Assembly: GCA_040878185.1 (NCBI GenBank)
Contig: JBBDMS010000021.1
Span: forward strand, 1 to 64,000
Reading direction: 5' to 3'
DNA from: JAWXBK01 sp040878185
Lineage (GTDB): Bacteria; Pseudomonadota; Alphaproteobacteria; Dongiales; Dongiaceae
Length of the DNA stretch: 64,000 nucleotides
The translations under genes were made by a program, and so were the position numbers. This document shows positions 55,617 to 63,999 of this stretch, in pieces; the first letter of the stretch is position 1, and each line of letters begins with the position of its first letter. The notes under the pieces were generated by a model. That model was not told where the DNA came from. It did not search any database and saw only the letters and a list, made by a program, of their open reading frames with translations.

Positions 55617-56744
55617 ATGGCTCATACGATGGACTATGATGCACCGGACACAGAGTGGATGACCATCGTGACCGAGACGATACAGGAACAGGTCGGAACA
55701 GCCCTGCCGCGCGTCTGGCTGCTGCTCGGCAATCGCGCCGGCGACAATGCACAGATCGCAGCGCTGGGTGAAGCGCTCGGCTGGCCGGTCGAGATCAAGC
55801 ACCTCACCTTCAACGCCTTGCACCACAACCGTAACCTGTTCCTCGGCGCCTCGCGCCGGACGCTGGACCGCGCCAAGTCCGACAAACTGGACGCGCCCTG
55901 GCCGGATCTGGTCATCGCCGCGGGACGGCGCAGCGCACCGATCGCGCGATGGGTCCGGCGCCGTTCCGGCGGCAAGACCCGCCTTGTCCATATCGGGCGG
56001 CCCTGGGCGCCGGCGGGCTGGTTCGACCTCATCATCACGACCCCGCAATACGGCATGCGCTGGCGCCCGAACGTGCTGGTCAACGCAGCACCCCTGCACG
56101 CCATGACGCCCGAGCGCATGGAGGTGGCCGCCACGCTCTGGCAGTCGACGCTGGCCCACCTGCCCCGGCCCTGGACCGCGCTTTTGATCGGTGGCCCGAG
56201 CGCCCCCTACCGGTTCGGTCCGGCCGAAGTCCGCGCGCTGATCGACCAGGCGGTCGCCACGACACGGGCGAGCGGCGGCAGCCTGCTGGTGACCACCAGC
56301 GGACGGACCCCCGGCTCGGTCGGCCCGGCGCTCGAAGCCTGGCTCGGCGATGTCGCGCACCATCTCTTTTTGTGGCGCAAGGGCCAGGGCGACAATCCCT
56401 ATTACGGTTACCTCGCTTTGGCCGACCGGTTCATCGTCACCGGCGACAGCGTGTCGATGATGACAGAGGCGACCGCGACCGGACGGCCGGTCGCGATCTA
56501 TCGGCCGGCCGAGCGGCGGCGTCTGATCGGCAAGCGGGCGACGCGCGTGCCGCCGCTGCGCTGGCTGGTCGATGTCGGACTGTTGCCCCATCCGCGCGAC
56601 ATCGGCGCGTTCTGCGACCGCCTCGTCGCGTCGGGCCGCGCTTATTATCTCGGCGATCCGCTACCCGAGCGCAGCAGTCCCGCGCCCGAAGACATGAGCC
56701 GCGCCGTCGAGCATGTGCGCGCTTTGTTCAAGACGGAAGGTTGA
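55617..56744 (+). CDS. ELM1-family (mitochondrial-fission ELM1-like) GT-B-type protein
   Basis: The protein has about 375 residues. Signatures are RVWLLLGNRAGDNAQIAALGEALGWP (near 33-58), DLVIAAGRRSAPIARWVRR, RPNVLVNAAPLHAMTPERM, LLIGGPSAPYRF and FIVTGDSVSMMTEATATGRPVAIY. This is the DUF1022/ELM1 family, common in alphaproteobacteria and related to GT-B glycosyltransferases. The enzymatic role is unproven. The start is uncertain: ATGs at 55575, 55617 and 55629 are possible, and I preferred 55617 because GGGGCAGGA precedes it. It is next to the glycan-type genes. Confidence 0.85.
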   Translation: MAHTMDYDAPDTEWMTIVTETIQEQVGTALPRVWLLLGNRAGDNAQIAALGEALGWPVEIKHLTFNALHHNRNLFLGASRRTLDRAKSDKLDAPWPDLVIAAGRRSAPIARWVRRRSGGKTRLVHIGRPWAPAGWFDLIITTPQYGMRWRPNVLVNAAPLHAMTPERMEVAATLWQSTLAHLPRPWTALLIGGPSAPYRFGPAEVRALIDQAVATTRASGGSLLVTTSGRTPGSVGPALEAWLGDVAHHLFLWRKGQGDNPYYGYLALADRFIVTGDSVSMMTEATATGRPVAIYRPAERRRLIGKRATRVPPLRWLVDVGLLPHPRDIGAFCDRLVASGRAYYLGDPLPERSSPAPEDMSRAVEHVRALFKTEG

Positions 56745-56775
56745 CTGCGGCAGCGGCGATTCAGGCGGCGGCAAA

Positions 56776-57666
56776 TCAGGCAGCAGCCAAGGGCGGGGTG
56801 CGGCGCAACAGATCGAGGGCGTCGTGGCGCAGATGGTTCTGGGCCATTTCCTTGCGGATCAGATCCTCGCCGACGATCCCCTTCTCCAGGCACTCGCGCA
56901 GCAGGCCAAAGAAGAAGCGCTCCTGATTGGGATCGGGATGCGGACGATAGGACGTGACGGCCGGGATCGGCACGATCCGCGTCAGCCAGTCGGCGGGCAC
57001 GATGCCGAGCAGCCGCGCGCGTAGCGTGAAGTCGACCGGCAGGCCGGTCTTCCAGGGCTGGGTCCGACGCTTGGTGTTGTGCAGCAGCCTTGTGTTCGCA
57101 TCGAGATGATCGAAATCGTTCCACATCGGCTCCAGATCGCCGATCGACACGCGCGGCTCGTACTGAAGCTGGGTCCATTTCAGATAGTCGCGCTTGAATG
57201 CAAACAGCTCGTCGAACTGCTCGGCGCAGCGCCAGTGCCGCAGCTTCGCGCAATCGAGCAGCATCACCGACGTCGCCTTATATTGTTCGCTGCCGTTATG
57301 GCCGGGCCGCGGCCGGGCCCAGATGGCCTTGTCCTGCATATCGCGATCGAGCAGTTCCCAGATATCGCCGACCGCGAAGATATCCGGGTCCATGATGACG
57401 GCGCGGCCTTCGTATCCCATCAGTTCGGGCGGCAAGAACCGCAGCGGCGTGAAGCTCTGCAGATCGTCCATCTCCCAGACGCGCTTTTCGTTGCCGCGCA
57501 GGAAGCGCTGGCCTTCGCGCGCCTTGAGAAAATCGAAATCCTCGGCATGCAGAATCCGGATCTCGAACCGGTCGGCATGGCGTGAATTGCGCTCGAGCGA
57601 ATAGGCCGAGGCGATGGCCCCGATCCGCTGGCGTCGATTGGTGTGGATGAAGACGCAGGATCGCAA
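56776..57666 (-). CDS. GT8-like glycosyltransferase
   Basis: This 296-residue protein is of the nucleotide-sugar transferase (GT-A) type. It starts SCVFIHTNRRQRIGAIASAYSLERNS, as in glycogenin/LPS GT8 relatives. The metal-binding DxD is D93-P-D95 in VIMDPDIFAVGDIWELL. Near the end, FTLRARLLGIVPADW and SYRPHPDPNQERFFFGLL follow. It has no membrane segment. The start codon is TTG with AAGGAG at 7 bases. It probably transfers a sugar during surface glycan assembly; donor and acceptor are unknown. Confidence 0.75.
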   Translation of the reverse strand: MRSCVFIHTNRRQRIGAIASAYSLERNSRHADRFEIRILHAEDFDFLKAREGQRFLRGNEKRVWEMDDLQSFTPLRFLPPELMGYEGRAVIMDPDIFAVGDIWELLDRDMQDKAIWARPRPGHNGSEQYKATSVMLLDCAKLRHWRCAEQFDELFAFKRDYLKWTQLQYEPRVSIGDLEPMWNDFDHLDANTRLLHNTKRRTQPWKTGLPVDFTLRARLLGIVPADWLTRIVPIPAVTSYRPHPDPNQERFFFGLLRECLEKGIVGEDLIRKEMAQNHLRHDALDLLRRTPPLAAA

Positions 57667-57673
57667 CCCGACT

Positions 57674-57679
57674 CTCCTT
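57674..57679 (-). promoter_or_regulatory. Ribosome-binding site that fixes a TTG start
   Basis: AAGGAG lies 7 bases before the TTG at 57666. The protein's conserved SCVFIHTN begins at the third codon, and there is no ATG or GTG in frame that would keep it. Confidence 0.75.
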
Positions 57680-57777
57680 GGTTCTGGCCGAATGATCTAA
57701 CCCCGCCGGCGGTTCCGACTCAACCCGGACGGACGCCCGGCCCGCCGGCGGGCCGCCCGCTCCGCGGGCTTGCGCGC

Positions 57778-58845
57778 CTAGCGGGTTCCCGCCGGCCTGC
57801 TGCCCAGCGGCGTCAGGGCAACCTGCTTCAGCGCATCGTACAGCCCTCCGCATTCCGCCTTCAGGCGCGCCATCTGAGCCGGATCGATATCGGGCTGCCG
57901 CGTGAGTACGCCGGAATCGACCTGGCCGATGCTCTTGTCGAAACTGCTGTTCGATTCGATCGGCGCGCTGTTGAAGGTCGGTATCGTCATCGCCGGATGG
58001 AAGTCGATGCCGATCTTCATGCAGAGCGCGCGCATCATGCCGGGCGTGTCGCGGACCAGTTCGTCGAGACCGATGCAGATCACTTTGTCGCCGTAAGTCC
58101 GTTTGTTGCGCAAGGTCGCCTCGGCGGACCGGCGCCACCAGGCGATCGCCGTTTCGAACTGGTCATATTGCCGCTTGCGCGCCTTGCCGCGATTTTTCGA
58201 CAAAGCCGAGGCGAGCCAGCTCACCGGATCGCGCACAATCGAGACCAGATGCCCATCGGGATAGTCGCGGAAATATCGCGCGATGGAATCCGGATTCATC
58301 GCAAGGCCGGGGCAGAAGGCGCTGATACAGGCCGCCTCGTCATAGGATACGATCCTGTTGCCCCAGGACTTGAAGAACGCGTGGTAGAAGCAATCGAGCG
58401 CGCCGCGCTGCGTTGCCGGCCGCTTCGCCTCGATCAGGTTGCAGAAGATGCGATGGTGAAGCCCGACATCGTAGTCGAACGCGTGCATCCGGGTCGGGTT
58501 CTTGGCCTTTGAATAACCCGTGCGCGCCCGTTCGATAAAACGCCCGTCGACAAGATAGCGAAACAAAGCGCGTGCGCCTTTCGTCGGATCGAGATCGGGC
58601 CAGTCGGCCTTGCCCCTGGCAATATGCATGTCACCGGGATAGGCGGCGATCTGCGGATGACCGTCGAGAAGCTGGCTGAGCAGTGTGCCGCCCGAGCGAT
58701 GGATCTGCGAGATCAGAATGACATTGCGACCAACCGGGCCCAGATCGGAGGCGATATCCGGCACCGGCGATCGGGGCGATGGAATGAGCCAGCGGTCGCG
58801 CAGCCGCTTGAAGCGTCGAAGGCCGGAACTTACCGCGCGAACCAT
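57778..58845 (-). CDS. Sulfotransferase
   Basis: This is a 355-residue sulfotransferase that would move sulfate from PAPS to a hydroxyl or amine. The 5'-phosphosulfate loop is QIHRSGGTLLSQLLDGHP (47-64), and the 3'-phosphate loop SIVRDPVSWLASALS (202-216) contains the conserved Arg and Ser. It is soluble. The ribosome site is weak. It stands 112 bases upstream of the GT8-like gene on the same strand, consistent with decoration of a surface glycan; PAPS synthesis genes are not in the window. Confidence 0.88.
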   Translation of the reverse strand: MVRAVSSGLRRFKRLRDRWLIPSPRSPVPDIASDLGPVGRNVILISQIHRSGGTLLSQLLDGHPQIAAYPGDMHIARGKADWPDLDPTKGARALFRYLVDGRFIERARTGYSKAKNPTRMHAFDYDVGLHHRIFCNLIEAKRPATQRGALDCFYHAFFKSWGNRIVSYDEAACISAFCPGLAMNPDSIARYFRDYPDGHLVSIVRDPVSWLASALSKNRGKARKRQYDQFETAIAWWRRSAEATLRNKRTYGDKVICIGLDELVRDTPGMMRALCMKIGIDFHPAMTIPTFNSAPIESNSSFDKSIGQVDSGVLTRQPDIDPAQMARLKAECGGLYDALKQVALTPLGSRPAGTR

Positions 58846-59154
58846 GTTCCGATGCCTGCTGCGATCGTGAAAGGGACCGGCGCCGCGTCCGGAATGCTAT
58901 GCAACCGGTCCGGCGAGGCCCGGATGGAGTCGCAAGCCAGCCCTCTAAAGTCAACGGATTTGTCGGTTTTCGGGCCCGCCCGGGGGCCCGAAGCGCGTCC
59001 ATTTGGCGCAGCTAGGACCGGCCACCCCACCGCATCCTAGGGCTGTAACCCGCCGGCAATTGCCAATCCCATGGGCACGCTGGTACCACCAGCCCGCATT
59101 TCACGGCCATGCCGCCCGTTGTCACGGTGGGCCCGAACACGCTCCGGAGCATGG
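58846..59154. other. Divergent intergenic region between the sulfotransferase and dehydrogenase genes
   Basis: About 300 bases without a supportable gene. A GC-rich palindrome, TTCGGGCCC with GGGCCCGAA, lies at 58969-58992 with a 6-base loop. It is placed upstream of both genes, so it is more likely a binding site or leader structure than a terminator. Confidence 0.4.
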
Positions 59155-60261
59155 ATGCCCAGTATCAAGATCATCGGCGCCGGTTCGATCGGCAACCACC
59201 TCGCCCATGCCGCCCGTTCCTTTGGCTGGCAGGTGACGCTGACCGACATCGACCCCGCGGCGCTCGAACGTTCGCGCGAGAGCATCTATCCGCAGCGTTA
59301 CGGCGCATGGGACGATGCGATCCGGCTCAAGGATACGCGCGAGGCAATGGGCGACGCGGCCGATGTGGTCTTCATCGGTACGCCGCCCGACAGCCATATG
59401 AAAATCGCATCGGCGGTGCTCGATGCCGCGGCGCCGCGCGCGCTGGTAATCGAGAAGCCGCTCTGCGGCCCCGATCTTGCCGGCTGCGAGGAACTCTGGC
59501 AGCGCACGCGCAAGGCCGGCATCTTCGCCGGCGTCGGATACAATCACACGCTCGGTGCCAATACGGTGCTTGCCGAGCAGGCGCTGGCGACCGGCACGAT
59601 CGGCGAGGTCGCGACCTTGTCGGCGCGCACGCGCGAACATTGGGGCGGCATCTTCAAGGCGCACTCCTGGCTTGCCGGTCCGGCCGACAGCTATCTCGGC
59701 TATTGGGCGCGCGGCGGCGGCGCGACCGGCGAGCATTCGCACGGCATCAATATGTGGCAGCATTTCGCGCATCGCATCGGTGCGGGCAAGGTCGTCGAAG
59801 TCAGCGCGACGATGGACATGGTGCGCGACGGCAAGACCGAATATGACCGGCTCGCGCTGATATCGCTCAAGACCAGCGAAGGGCTGACAGGCGACGTGAT
59901 CCAGGATGTCGTGACGGCGCCGGCCCAGAAATCGGTGCGCATCCAGGGGCGCGACGGTTTCATCGAATGGCGCGTCAATTATGGCCCCAATGTCGATGCG
60001 GTGATTACCGGCAGCGGTGACAAGGCGAACGAGCCGACATTGCTGCCGAAGACCCGGGCCGACGACTTCAAGGCCGAGATCGCCCATCTTGCCGGCGTTC
60101 TCGATGGTGCTTTCGGGGGCAAGGCCGAGGGCTCACCCATTGCGCTCGAACGCGGCCTTGATACGATGATGGTCATCGCCGCGGCCTTCAAATCCCATCA
60201 GACCGGGCGGCGGGTCGCCATCGACTGGCGCACCGGCTATCGTCCCGACGCCCTGCGCTGA
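59155..60261 (+). CDS. Gfo/Idh/MocA-family NAD(P)-dependent dehydrogenase
   Basis: This 368-residue enzyme has the N-terminal Rossmann motif IIGAGSIGNHLAHAA (6-20) with an acidic residue in TLTDIDPAAL. The family EKP is at 100-102 (VIEKPLCGPD), followed by GVGYNHTLGAN. The C-terminal half carries the GEHSHGINMWQHFAHRIGAG helix. Such enzymes oxidise or reduce sugars and sugar nucleotides. I chose the ATG at 59155 (MPSIKIIGAGSIG), preceded by GGAG. It lies 27 bases before the NeuB-like gene and is probably the first gene of that operon. Confidence 0.9.
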   Translation: MPSIKIIGAGSIGNHLAHAARSFGWQVTLTDIDPAALERSRESIYPQRYGAWDDAIRLKDTREAMGDAADVVFIGTPPDSHMKIASAVLDAAAPRALVIEKPLCGPDLAGCEELWQRTRKAGIFAGVGYNHTLGANTVLAEQALATGTIGEVATLSARTREHWGGIFKAHSWLAGPADSYLGYWARGGGATGEHSHGINMWQHFAHRIGAGKVVEVSATMDMVRDGKTEYDRLALISLKTSEGLTGDVIQDVVTAPAQKSVRIQGRDGFIEWRVNYGPNVDAVITGSGDKANEPTLLPKTRADDFKAEIAHLAGVLDGAFGGKAEGSPIALERGLDTMMVIAAAFKSHQTGRRVAIDWRTGYRPDALR

Positions 60262-60288
60262 GTCGCCTGGAGAACCGCCGAGAACCCA

Positions 60289-61821
60289 ATGCAGAAACCG
60301 TTCAAGTTCAACGACCTGTTCATCTACGACCTGGCCAATAATCACCAGGGCGATATCGAGCACGCATCCAACATCATTCGCGGGATCGGCAAGGCGAACG
60401 CCGACGCCGGCGCGCGTGGCGCGTTCAAGTTCCAGTTTCGCCAGCTCGACACGTTCATTCATCCCGACTACCAGACCCGGAACGATCTCAAGTTCATTAA
60501 ACGGTTCAACGAAACCCGGATGTCGATGGACGATTTCCGGAAACTTGCCGACCTGATCCGCGCGCAGGGCATGCTCACCATGTGCACGCCGTTCGACGAG
60601 GAATCGGTCGACGTCATCTGCGACATGGGCCTCGACATCATCAAGGTGGCGAGCTGCTCGGCCGACGATCGGCCGCTGCTCGAGAAGGTCGCGCGCGTCA
60701 ATCGGCCGCTGGTCGTGTCAACGGCGGGCCTGCGGATCGAGGAGATCGACTGGCTGGTTAATTTCCTCGAAAGCGAGCGTGCGGATTTCGCGCTGATGCA
60801 TTGCATCGCGGAGTACCCGACCGACGACGACAAGCTGCAGCTCAACCAGATCGAGTTTCTGCGTGACCGCTATCGCACCGTTCCGATCGGCTGGTCGACG
60901 CATGAGGATCCGGACAACACGGACCCGATCAAGCTCGCCTACGCCAAGGGCGCACGGCTGTTCGAACGGCATGTCGGCATCAAGACCGACAAGTATCCGC
61001 TGAACGCCTATTCCTCGACGCCCGAGCAGATCGCAAAATGGCTCGCCGCGCATAAATATGCGAAGGGCATGCTGGGCGCGGCCGAACGCGCGCCCTCCTC
61101 GCCGCTCGAACGCAAGACGCTCAAGGAACTGAAGCGCGGCGTCTATGCCAAGCGCACGCTCGCGAAGGGCAAGCCGATCAAGCGCGAGGATGTGTTCTTT
61201 GCGATGCCGGTCGAGGAGGATCAGCTTCTCAGCGGCCAGTGGCGCCCGGGCATGATCGCGCCCGCCGACATCGCCGCGAAGGCGGCGTTGCCCGAAAGCA
61301 TGTCCAAGGAAGCGCTGACCGACGAACAACTCGTCTATCAGATCATGCTGCAGGTCCGCGCCATGCTGAACAAGGCGAACATCCATATCAATGAGGATGC
61401 ATCGATCGAGATCTCGCATCATTACGGGTTGCGGCGTTTCCGCGAATATGGCGCGGTCATCGTCACCTGCATCAACCGCAGTTACGCGAAGAAGCTGGTG
61501 ATCCAGCTGCCGCGCCAGAAACATCCCTATCACCATCACAAGCAGAAGGAAGAAACCTTCCAGCTTCTGGATGGCGACATGGAGATCGTGAAGAACGGCG
61601 AGCGCATCTCGATGCGGCCGGGCGACACGTTCCTGGTCGAGCCCGACGCCTGGCACAAGTTCCATACGTTGGACGGCGCCATCGTCGAGGAAGTCTCGAC
61701 CACGCATTTCAACAACGATTCCTTCTACGAAGATCCGGAGATCGCCAAGAAGGAACGCCATGAGCGCAAGACCCAGGTCGACAACTGGCTGGCATATTTC
61801 CGGTCCAAGCATGCGCTTTAA
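60289..61821 (+). CDS. NeuB-type nonulosonate synthase fused to a lyxose-isomerase-like cupin
   Basis: This is a 510-residue fusion. Residues about 5-275 are the NeuB barrel, which condenses phosphoenolpyruvate with an aldose: IYDLANNHQGDIEHA, GAFKFQFRQLDTF, TPFDEESVDVICDMGLDIIKVASCS, STAGL and GARLFERHVGI. Residues about 280-340 resemble the SAF/antifreeze-like domain (LKRGVYAKRTLAKGKPIKREDVFFAMP). Residues about 372-505 form a cupin like D-lyxose isomerases (SHHYGLRRFREYG, HPYHHHKQKEETFQLLDGD, EPDAWHKFHT, EEVSTTHFNNDSFYEDP). Metal ligands would be the His near 415-417, Glu422 and His456. The 3' end overlaps the HAD gene by 11 bases. Confidence 0.9.
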   Translation: MQKPFKFNDLFIYDLANNHQGDIEHASNIIRGIGKANADAGARGAFKFQFRQLDTFIHPDYQTRNDLKFIKRFNETRMSMDDFRKLADLIRAQGMLTMCTPFDEESVDVICDMGLDIIKVASCSADDRPLLEKVARVNRPLVVSTAGLRIEEIDWLVNFLESERADFALMHCIAEYPTDDDKLQLNQIEFLRDRYRTVPIGWSTHEDPDNTDPIKLAYAKGARLFERHVGIKTDKYPLNAYSSTPEQIAKWLAAHKYAKGMLGAAERAPSSPLERKTLKELKRGVYAKRTLAKGKPIKREDVFFAMPVEEDQLLSGQWRPGMIAPADIAAKAALPESMSKEALTDEQLVYQIMLQVRAMLNKANIHINEDASIEISHHYGLRRFREYGAVIVTCINRSYAKKLVIQLPRQKHPYHHHKQKEETFQLLDGDMEIVKNGERISMRPGDTFLVEPDAWHKFHTLDGAIVEEVSTTHFNNDSFYEDPEIAKKERHERKTQVDNWLAYFRSKHAL

Positions 61822-62428
61822 GGCGGTCGTCTTCGATTTCGACGGCACGCTTATCGATTCGGCCGACGCCAAGCGCGATGCGTTCTTCCGCCTGTTTCCG
61901 GCGGCGGAGCCTTATCGCGCCATCGTCAATCGCGTACTGACCGCGGACCCGGACGGATCGCGCCATGTCGTCATCCCGCGCATGATCGAAGCGATGACCG
62001 CTAAAAAGCTCGCCCTTCCGCACGGCCATAATGCGACCGACCGCATCGGTGCCTATGCGCAGGCAGTCTATGCGGCGCAGCGCGCGGCCGCGGAATGCCC
62101 CGGCGCCGAAACCCTGCTGCGCGCGCTCAAGGGTCACGCAGCCCTCTATATCAGCTCGAACACCCCCGAACCCGATCTCGGCACGCTGGTTGCCGCGCGA
62201 GGCTGGAGCGAACTGGTTGACGGTCTCTTCGGTCATCCGCGCGACAAGAGCGAAACGCTCGCGTTGCTGGTCGAGCGTCACGATGCGGCGAAGGACGAGA
62301 TCGCCGTTGTAGGCGATGGCGAGAGCGACGAACGCGCGGCATACGCGATCGGCTGTCCGTTCTTCCGGGTCTGCGGCCCCAAGGCACTCGCCGATGTCGG
62401 GCGCAAGCTCGGGCTCGAACATGTTTGA
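61811..62428 (+). CDS. HAD-family phosphatase
   Basis: This is a 205-residue haloacid dehalogenase-fold hydrolase. Motif I is FDFDGTLIDS with nucleophile Asp9 and Asp11, motif II is YISSNTPE, and motif IV reads VVGDGESDERAA. Its place between the NeuB-like and CMP-transferase genes, with overlaps of 11 and 8 bases, suggests that it removes the phosphate from the nonulosonate 9-phosphate or equivalent before activation. This role is inferred from known KDN/Neu5Ac phosphate phosphatases. Confidence 0.9.
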   Translation: MRFKAVVFDFDGTLIDSADAKRDAFFRLFPAAEPYRAIVNRVLTADPDGSRHVVIPRMIEAMTAKKLALPHGHNATDRIGAYAQAVYAAQRAAAECPGAETLLRALKGHAALYISSNTPEPDLGTLVAARGWSELVDGLFGHPRDKSETLALLVERHDAAKDEIAVVGDGESDERAAYAIGCPFFRVCGPKALADVGRKLGLEHV

Positions 62429-63140
62429 GGGCAAGCGCGTCCTGGTCGTCGTGCCGGCGCGCGGCGGCAGCCAGGGCGTCAAGCTGAAGAACCTGCGCGA
62501 GATCGGCGGGGTTCCGTTGGTCGTACAAGCCGGACGGATCGCGATCGCACTCGATTTTGCCGATCGCTGCATCGTCTCGACCGATCACGCCGAGATCGCC
62601 CGCGTCGCGACGGAAGCCGGGCTTGCCGCGCCGTTTGTCCGACCCGAGGCGCTTTCGGGCGCAGTCATCAGCGATCTACAGGTTCTGACGCACGCGCTCG
62701 AGGAAATGGAGCGCATCGACGGCCGGCGCTACGACATCGTCGTGATGCTTCAGCCGACTTCGCCGAGCCGCACCGTGCAGCATGTGCGCGACACGGTTAC
62801 CCTACTGGTTCGCGGCGCCTTCGATGCGGTCTGGACCGTCAGCGAGAGCGACAGCAAGGCCCATCCGCTGAAGCAACTGACCGTGGGCGAGGGCGGCGGG
62901 CTCGACTACTACGATTCCAAGGGTGCTGCGATCGTGGCCCGCCAGCAGCTTCAGCCGGTCTATCACCGCAACGGCATTACCTATGCGTTCACGCGTGCCT
63001 GCCTGCTCGACCAGAAAACAATCAAAGGCGCGCGTACCGGCGCGCTCGTCGTCGAGGGTCCGGTCGTCAATATCGACACCGAACTCGACCTCGAATGGGC
63101 GAATTTCCTGCATCAGCGCGCCACCACCGCGCGGCCCTAG
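62421..63140 (+). CDS. CMP-acylneuraminate/CMP-sugar synthetase-like cytidylyltransferase
   Basis: This is a 239-residue NeuA-type enzyme. The nucleotide-binding motif VVPARGGSQGVKLKNLREIGG spans 11-31, followed by VSTDHAEIARVA and VVMLQPTSPSRTVQHV. Near the C-terminus, YHRNGITYAFTRACLL and VVNIDTELDLEWAN hold the conserved Asp. It activates the nonulosonate with CTP to CMP-sugar for transfer. It is the last gene of the operon; the P-loop protein gene converges from the right. Confidence 0.92.
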   Translation: MFEGKRVLVVVPARGGSQGVKLKNLREIGGVPLVVQAGRIAIALDFADRCIVSTDHAEIARVATEAGLAAPFVRPEALSGAVISDLQVLTHALEEMERIDGRRYDIVVMLQPTSPSRTVQHVRDTVTLLVRGAFDAVWTVSESDSKAHPLKQLTVGEGGGLDYYDSKGAAIVARQQLQPVYHRNGITYAFTRACLLDQKTIKGARTGALVVEGPVVNIDTELDLEWANFLHQRATTARP

Positions 63141-63150
63141 CCGCCGCGCC

Positions 63151-63999
63151 TCAGCCGCGCGCGGGCGCGTGGGGAAAGGCTTCGGCGAAACGCACCGGCC
63201 AGGTTTCGATCGGGAACGACTGGAACGAGCCGTCGTTCACGATGAGATCGTGCCGCGCCAGCCGGTCCGCATGGCGTTGGCAGAACGTGGCCCAGGAATC
63301 GTACCAGTCGTTCAGAAAAACGCCGCTTTCGTACTTCTTCAGAAGATCGCGGTCGCGCTTGCGCTGGCGGTTGGTGCGATCCGACCGGGCCATCTCGCCG
63401 GACTGGATATGAGCGCGGAGCCGTTCGCCCTGCGCCATCAAGGTCAGAACCGTCACGCGATCGGCAACTCCCATCAAATGCAGCACCGGATCGCGATCGT
63501 AGGACCGGATGCCGGTGCGCGACGGGCGCAGGAAATCGTAATGCAACAGCACGCGCTCGTTGCGACCGTTCGGCATCGAATCCGCTTCCGACGCCTGCAG
63601 GAGCTGCCAGTCTGAGCCGTCCAGACCGTATTGGGCGCGCAGCGACGCATCCGCCATCAGCCGGTCGATCAACGTGCTCTTCCCCACGCTCGTCGGCCCG
63701 GTGACAATCGCGAGATGCCCGATGCGGCGCTTGCGCGCTTCGACCAGCACACGGCCCTTGAACGGCGAGCGGCTGATCGTAACAGGCTCGAATGCGTTCG
63801 TGTGCACGTTGAGCACGATTTCGAGCGCACCTGGTGTGAAGAGATAGGTGCGCCCCGCCGCATCGCCGCGCTTCTTCGGGATTCCGAGAAACATCGCCGG
63901 CGAACCGATGCCGAAGACGCGAAGCGGGTTGATCCGGTCGCGCACGACATCGCGCCAGGTCGGCACGGCGACTTCCAGAACCAGCCGGTCGCGCGTCAT
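63151..63999 (-). CDS. P-loop NTPase/kinase-like protein (possibly truncated by the window edge)
   Basis: I do not recognise a characterised family. At least 282 residues are visible. A beta-rich N-terminal part is followed by a Walker A motif GPTSVGKST at 101-109. After it come SYDRDPVLHLMGVADRVTVLTLMAQGERLRAHI, a basic stretch (RSDRTNRQRKRDRDLLKKYESG) and a final segment HDLIVNDGSFQSFPIETWPVRFAEAF. Such arrangements occur in small-molecule or sugar kinases and in sulfotransferase-like nucleotide binders. The ATG at 63999 is the last possible codon in the window, so the start may lie outside. It is next to the glycan operon. Confidence 0.7.
   Translation of the reverse strand: MTRDRLVLEVAVPTWRDVVRDRINPLRVFGIGSPAMFLGIPKKRGDAAGRTYLFTPGALEIVLNVHTNAFEPVTISRSPFKGRVLVEARKRRIGHLAIVTGPTSVGKSTLIDRLMADASLRAQYGLDGSDWQLLQASEADSMPNGRNERVLLHYDFLRPSRTGIRSYDRDPVLHLMGVADRVTVLTLMAQGERLRAHIQSGEMARSDRTNRQRKRDRDLLKKYESGVFLNDWYDSWATFCQRHADRLARHDLIVNDGSFQSFPIETWPVRFAEAFPHAPARG

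Noticed and set aside
58969..58992. GC-rich palindrome as a terminator.
   Set aside because: It lies upstream of both flanking genes and has no T tract on the proper side for either strand.
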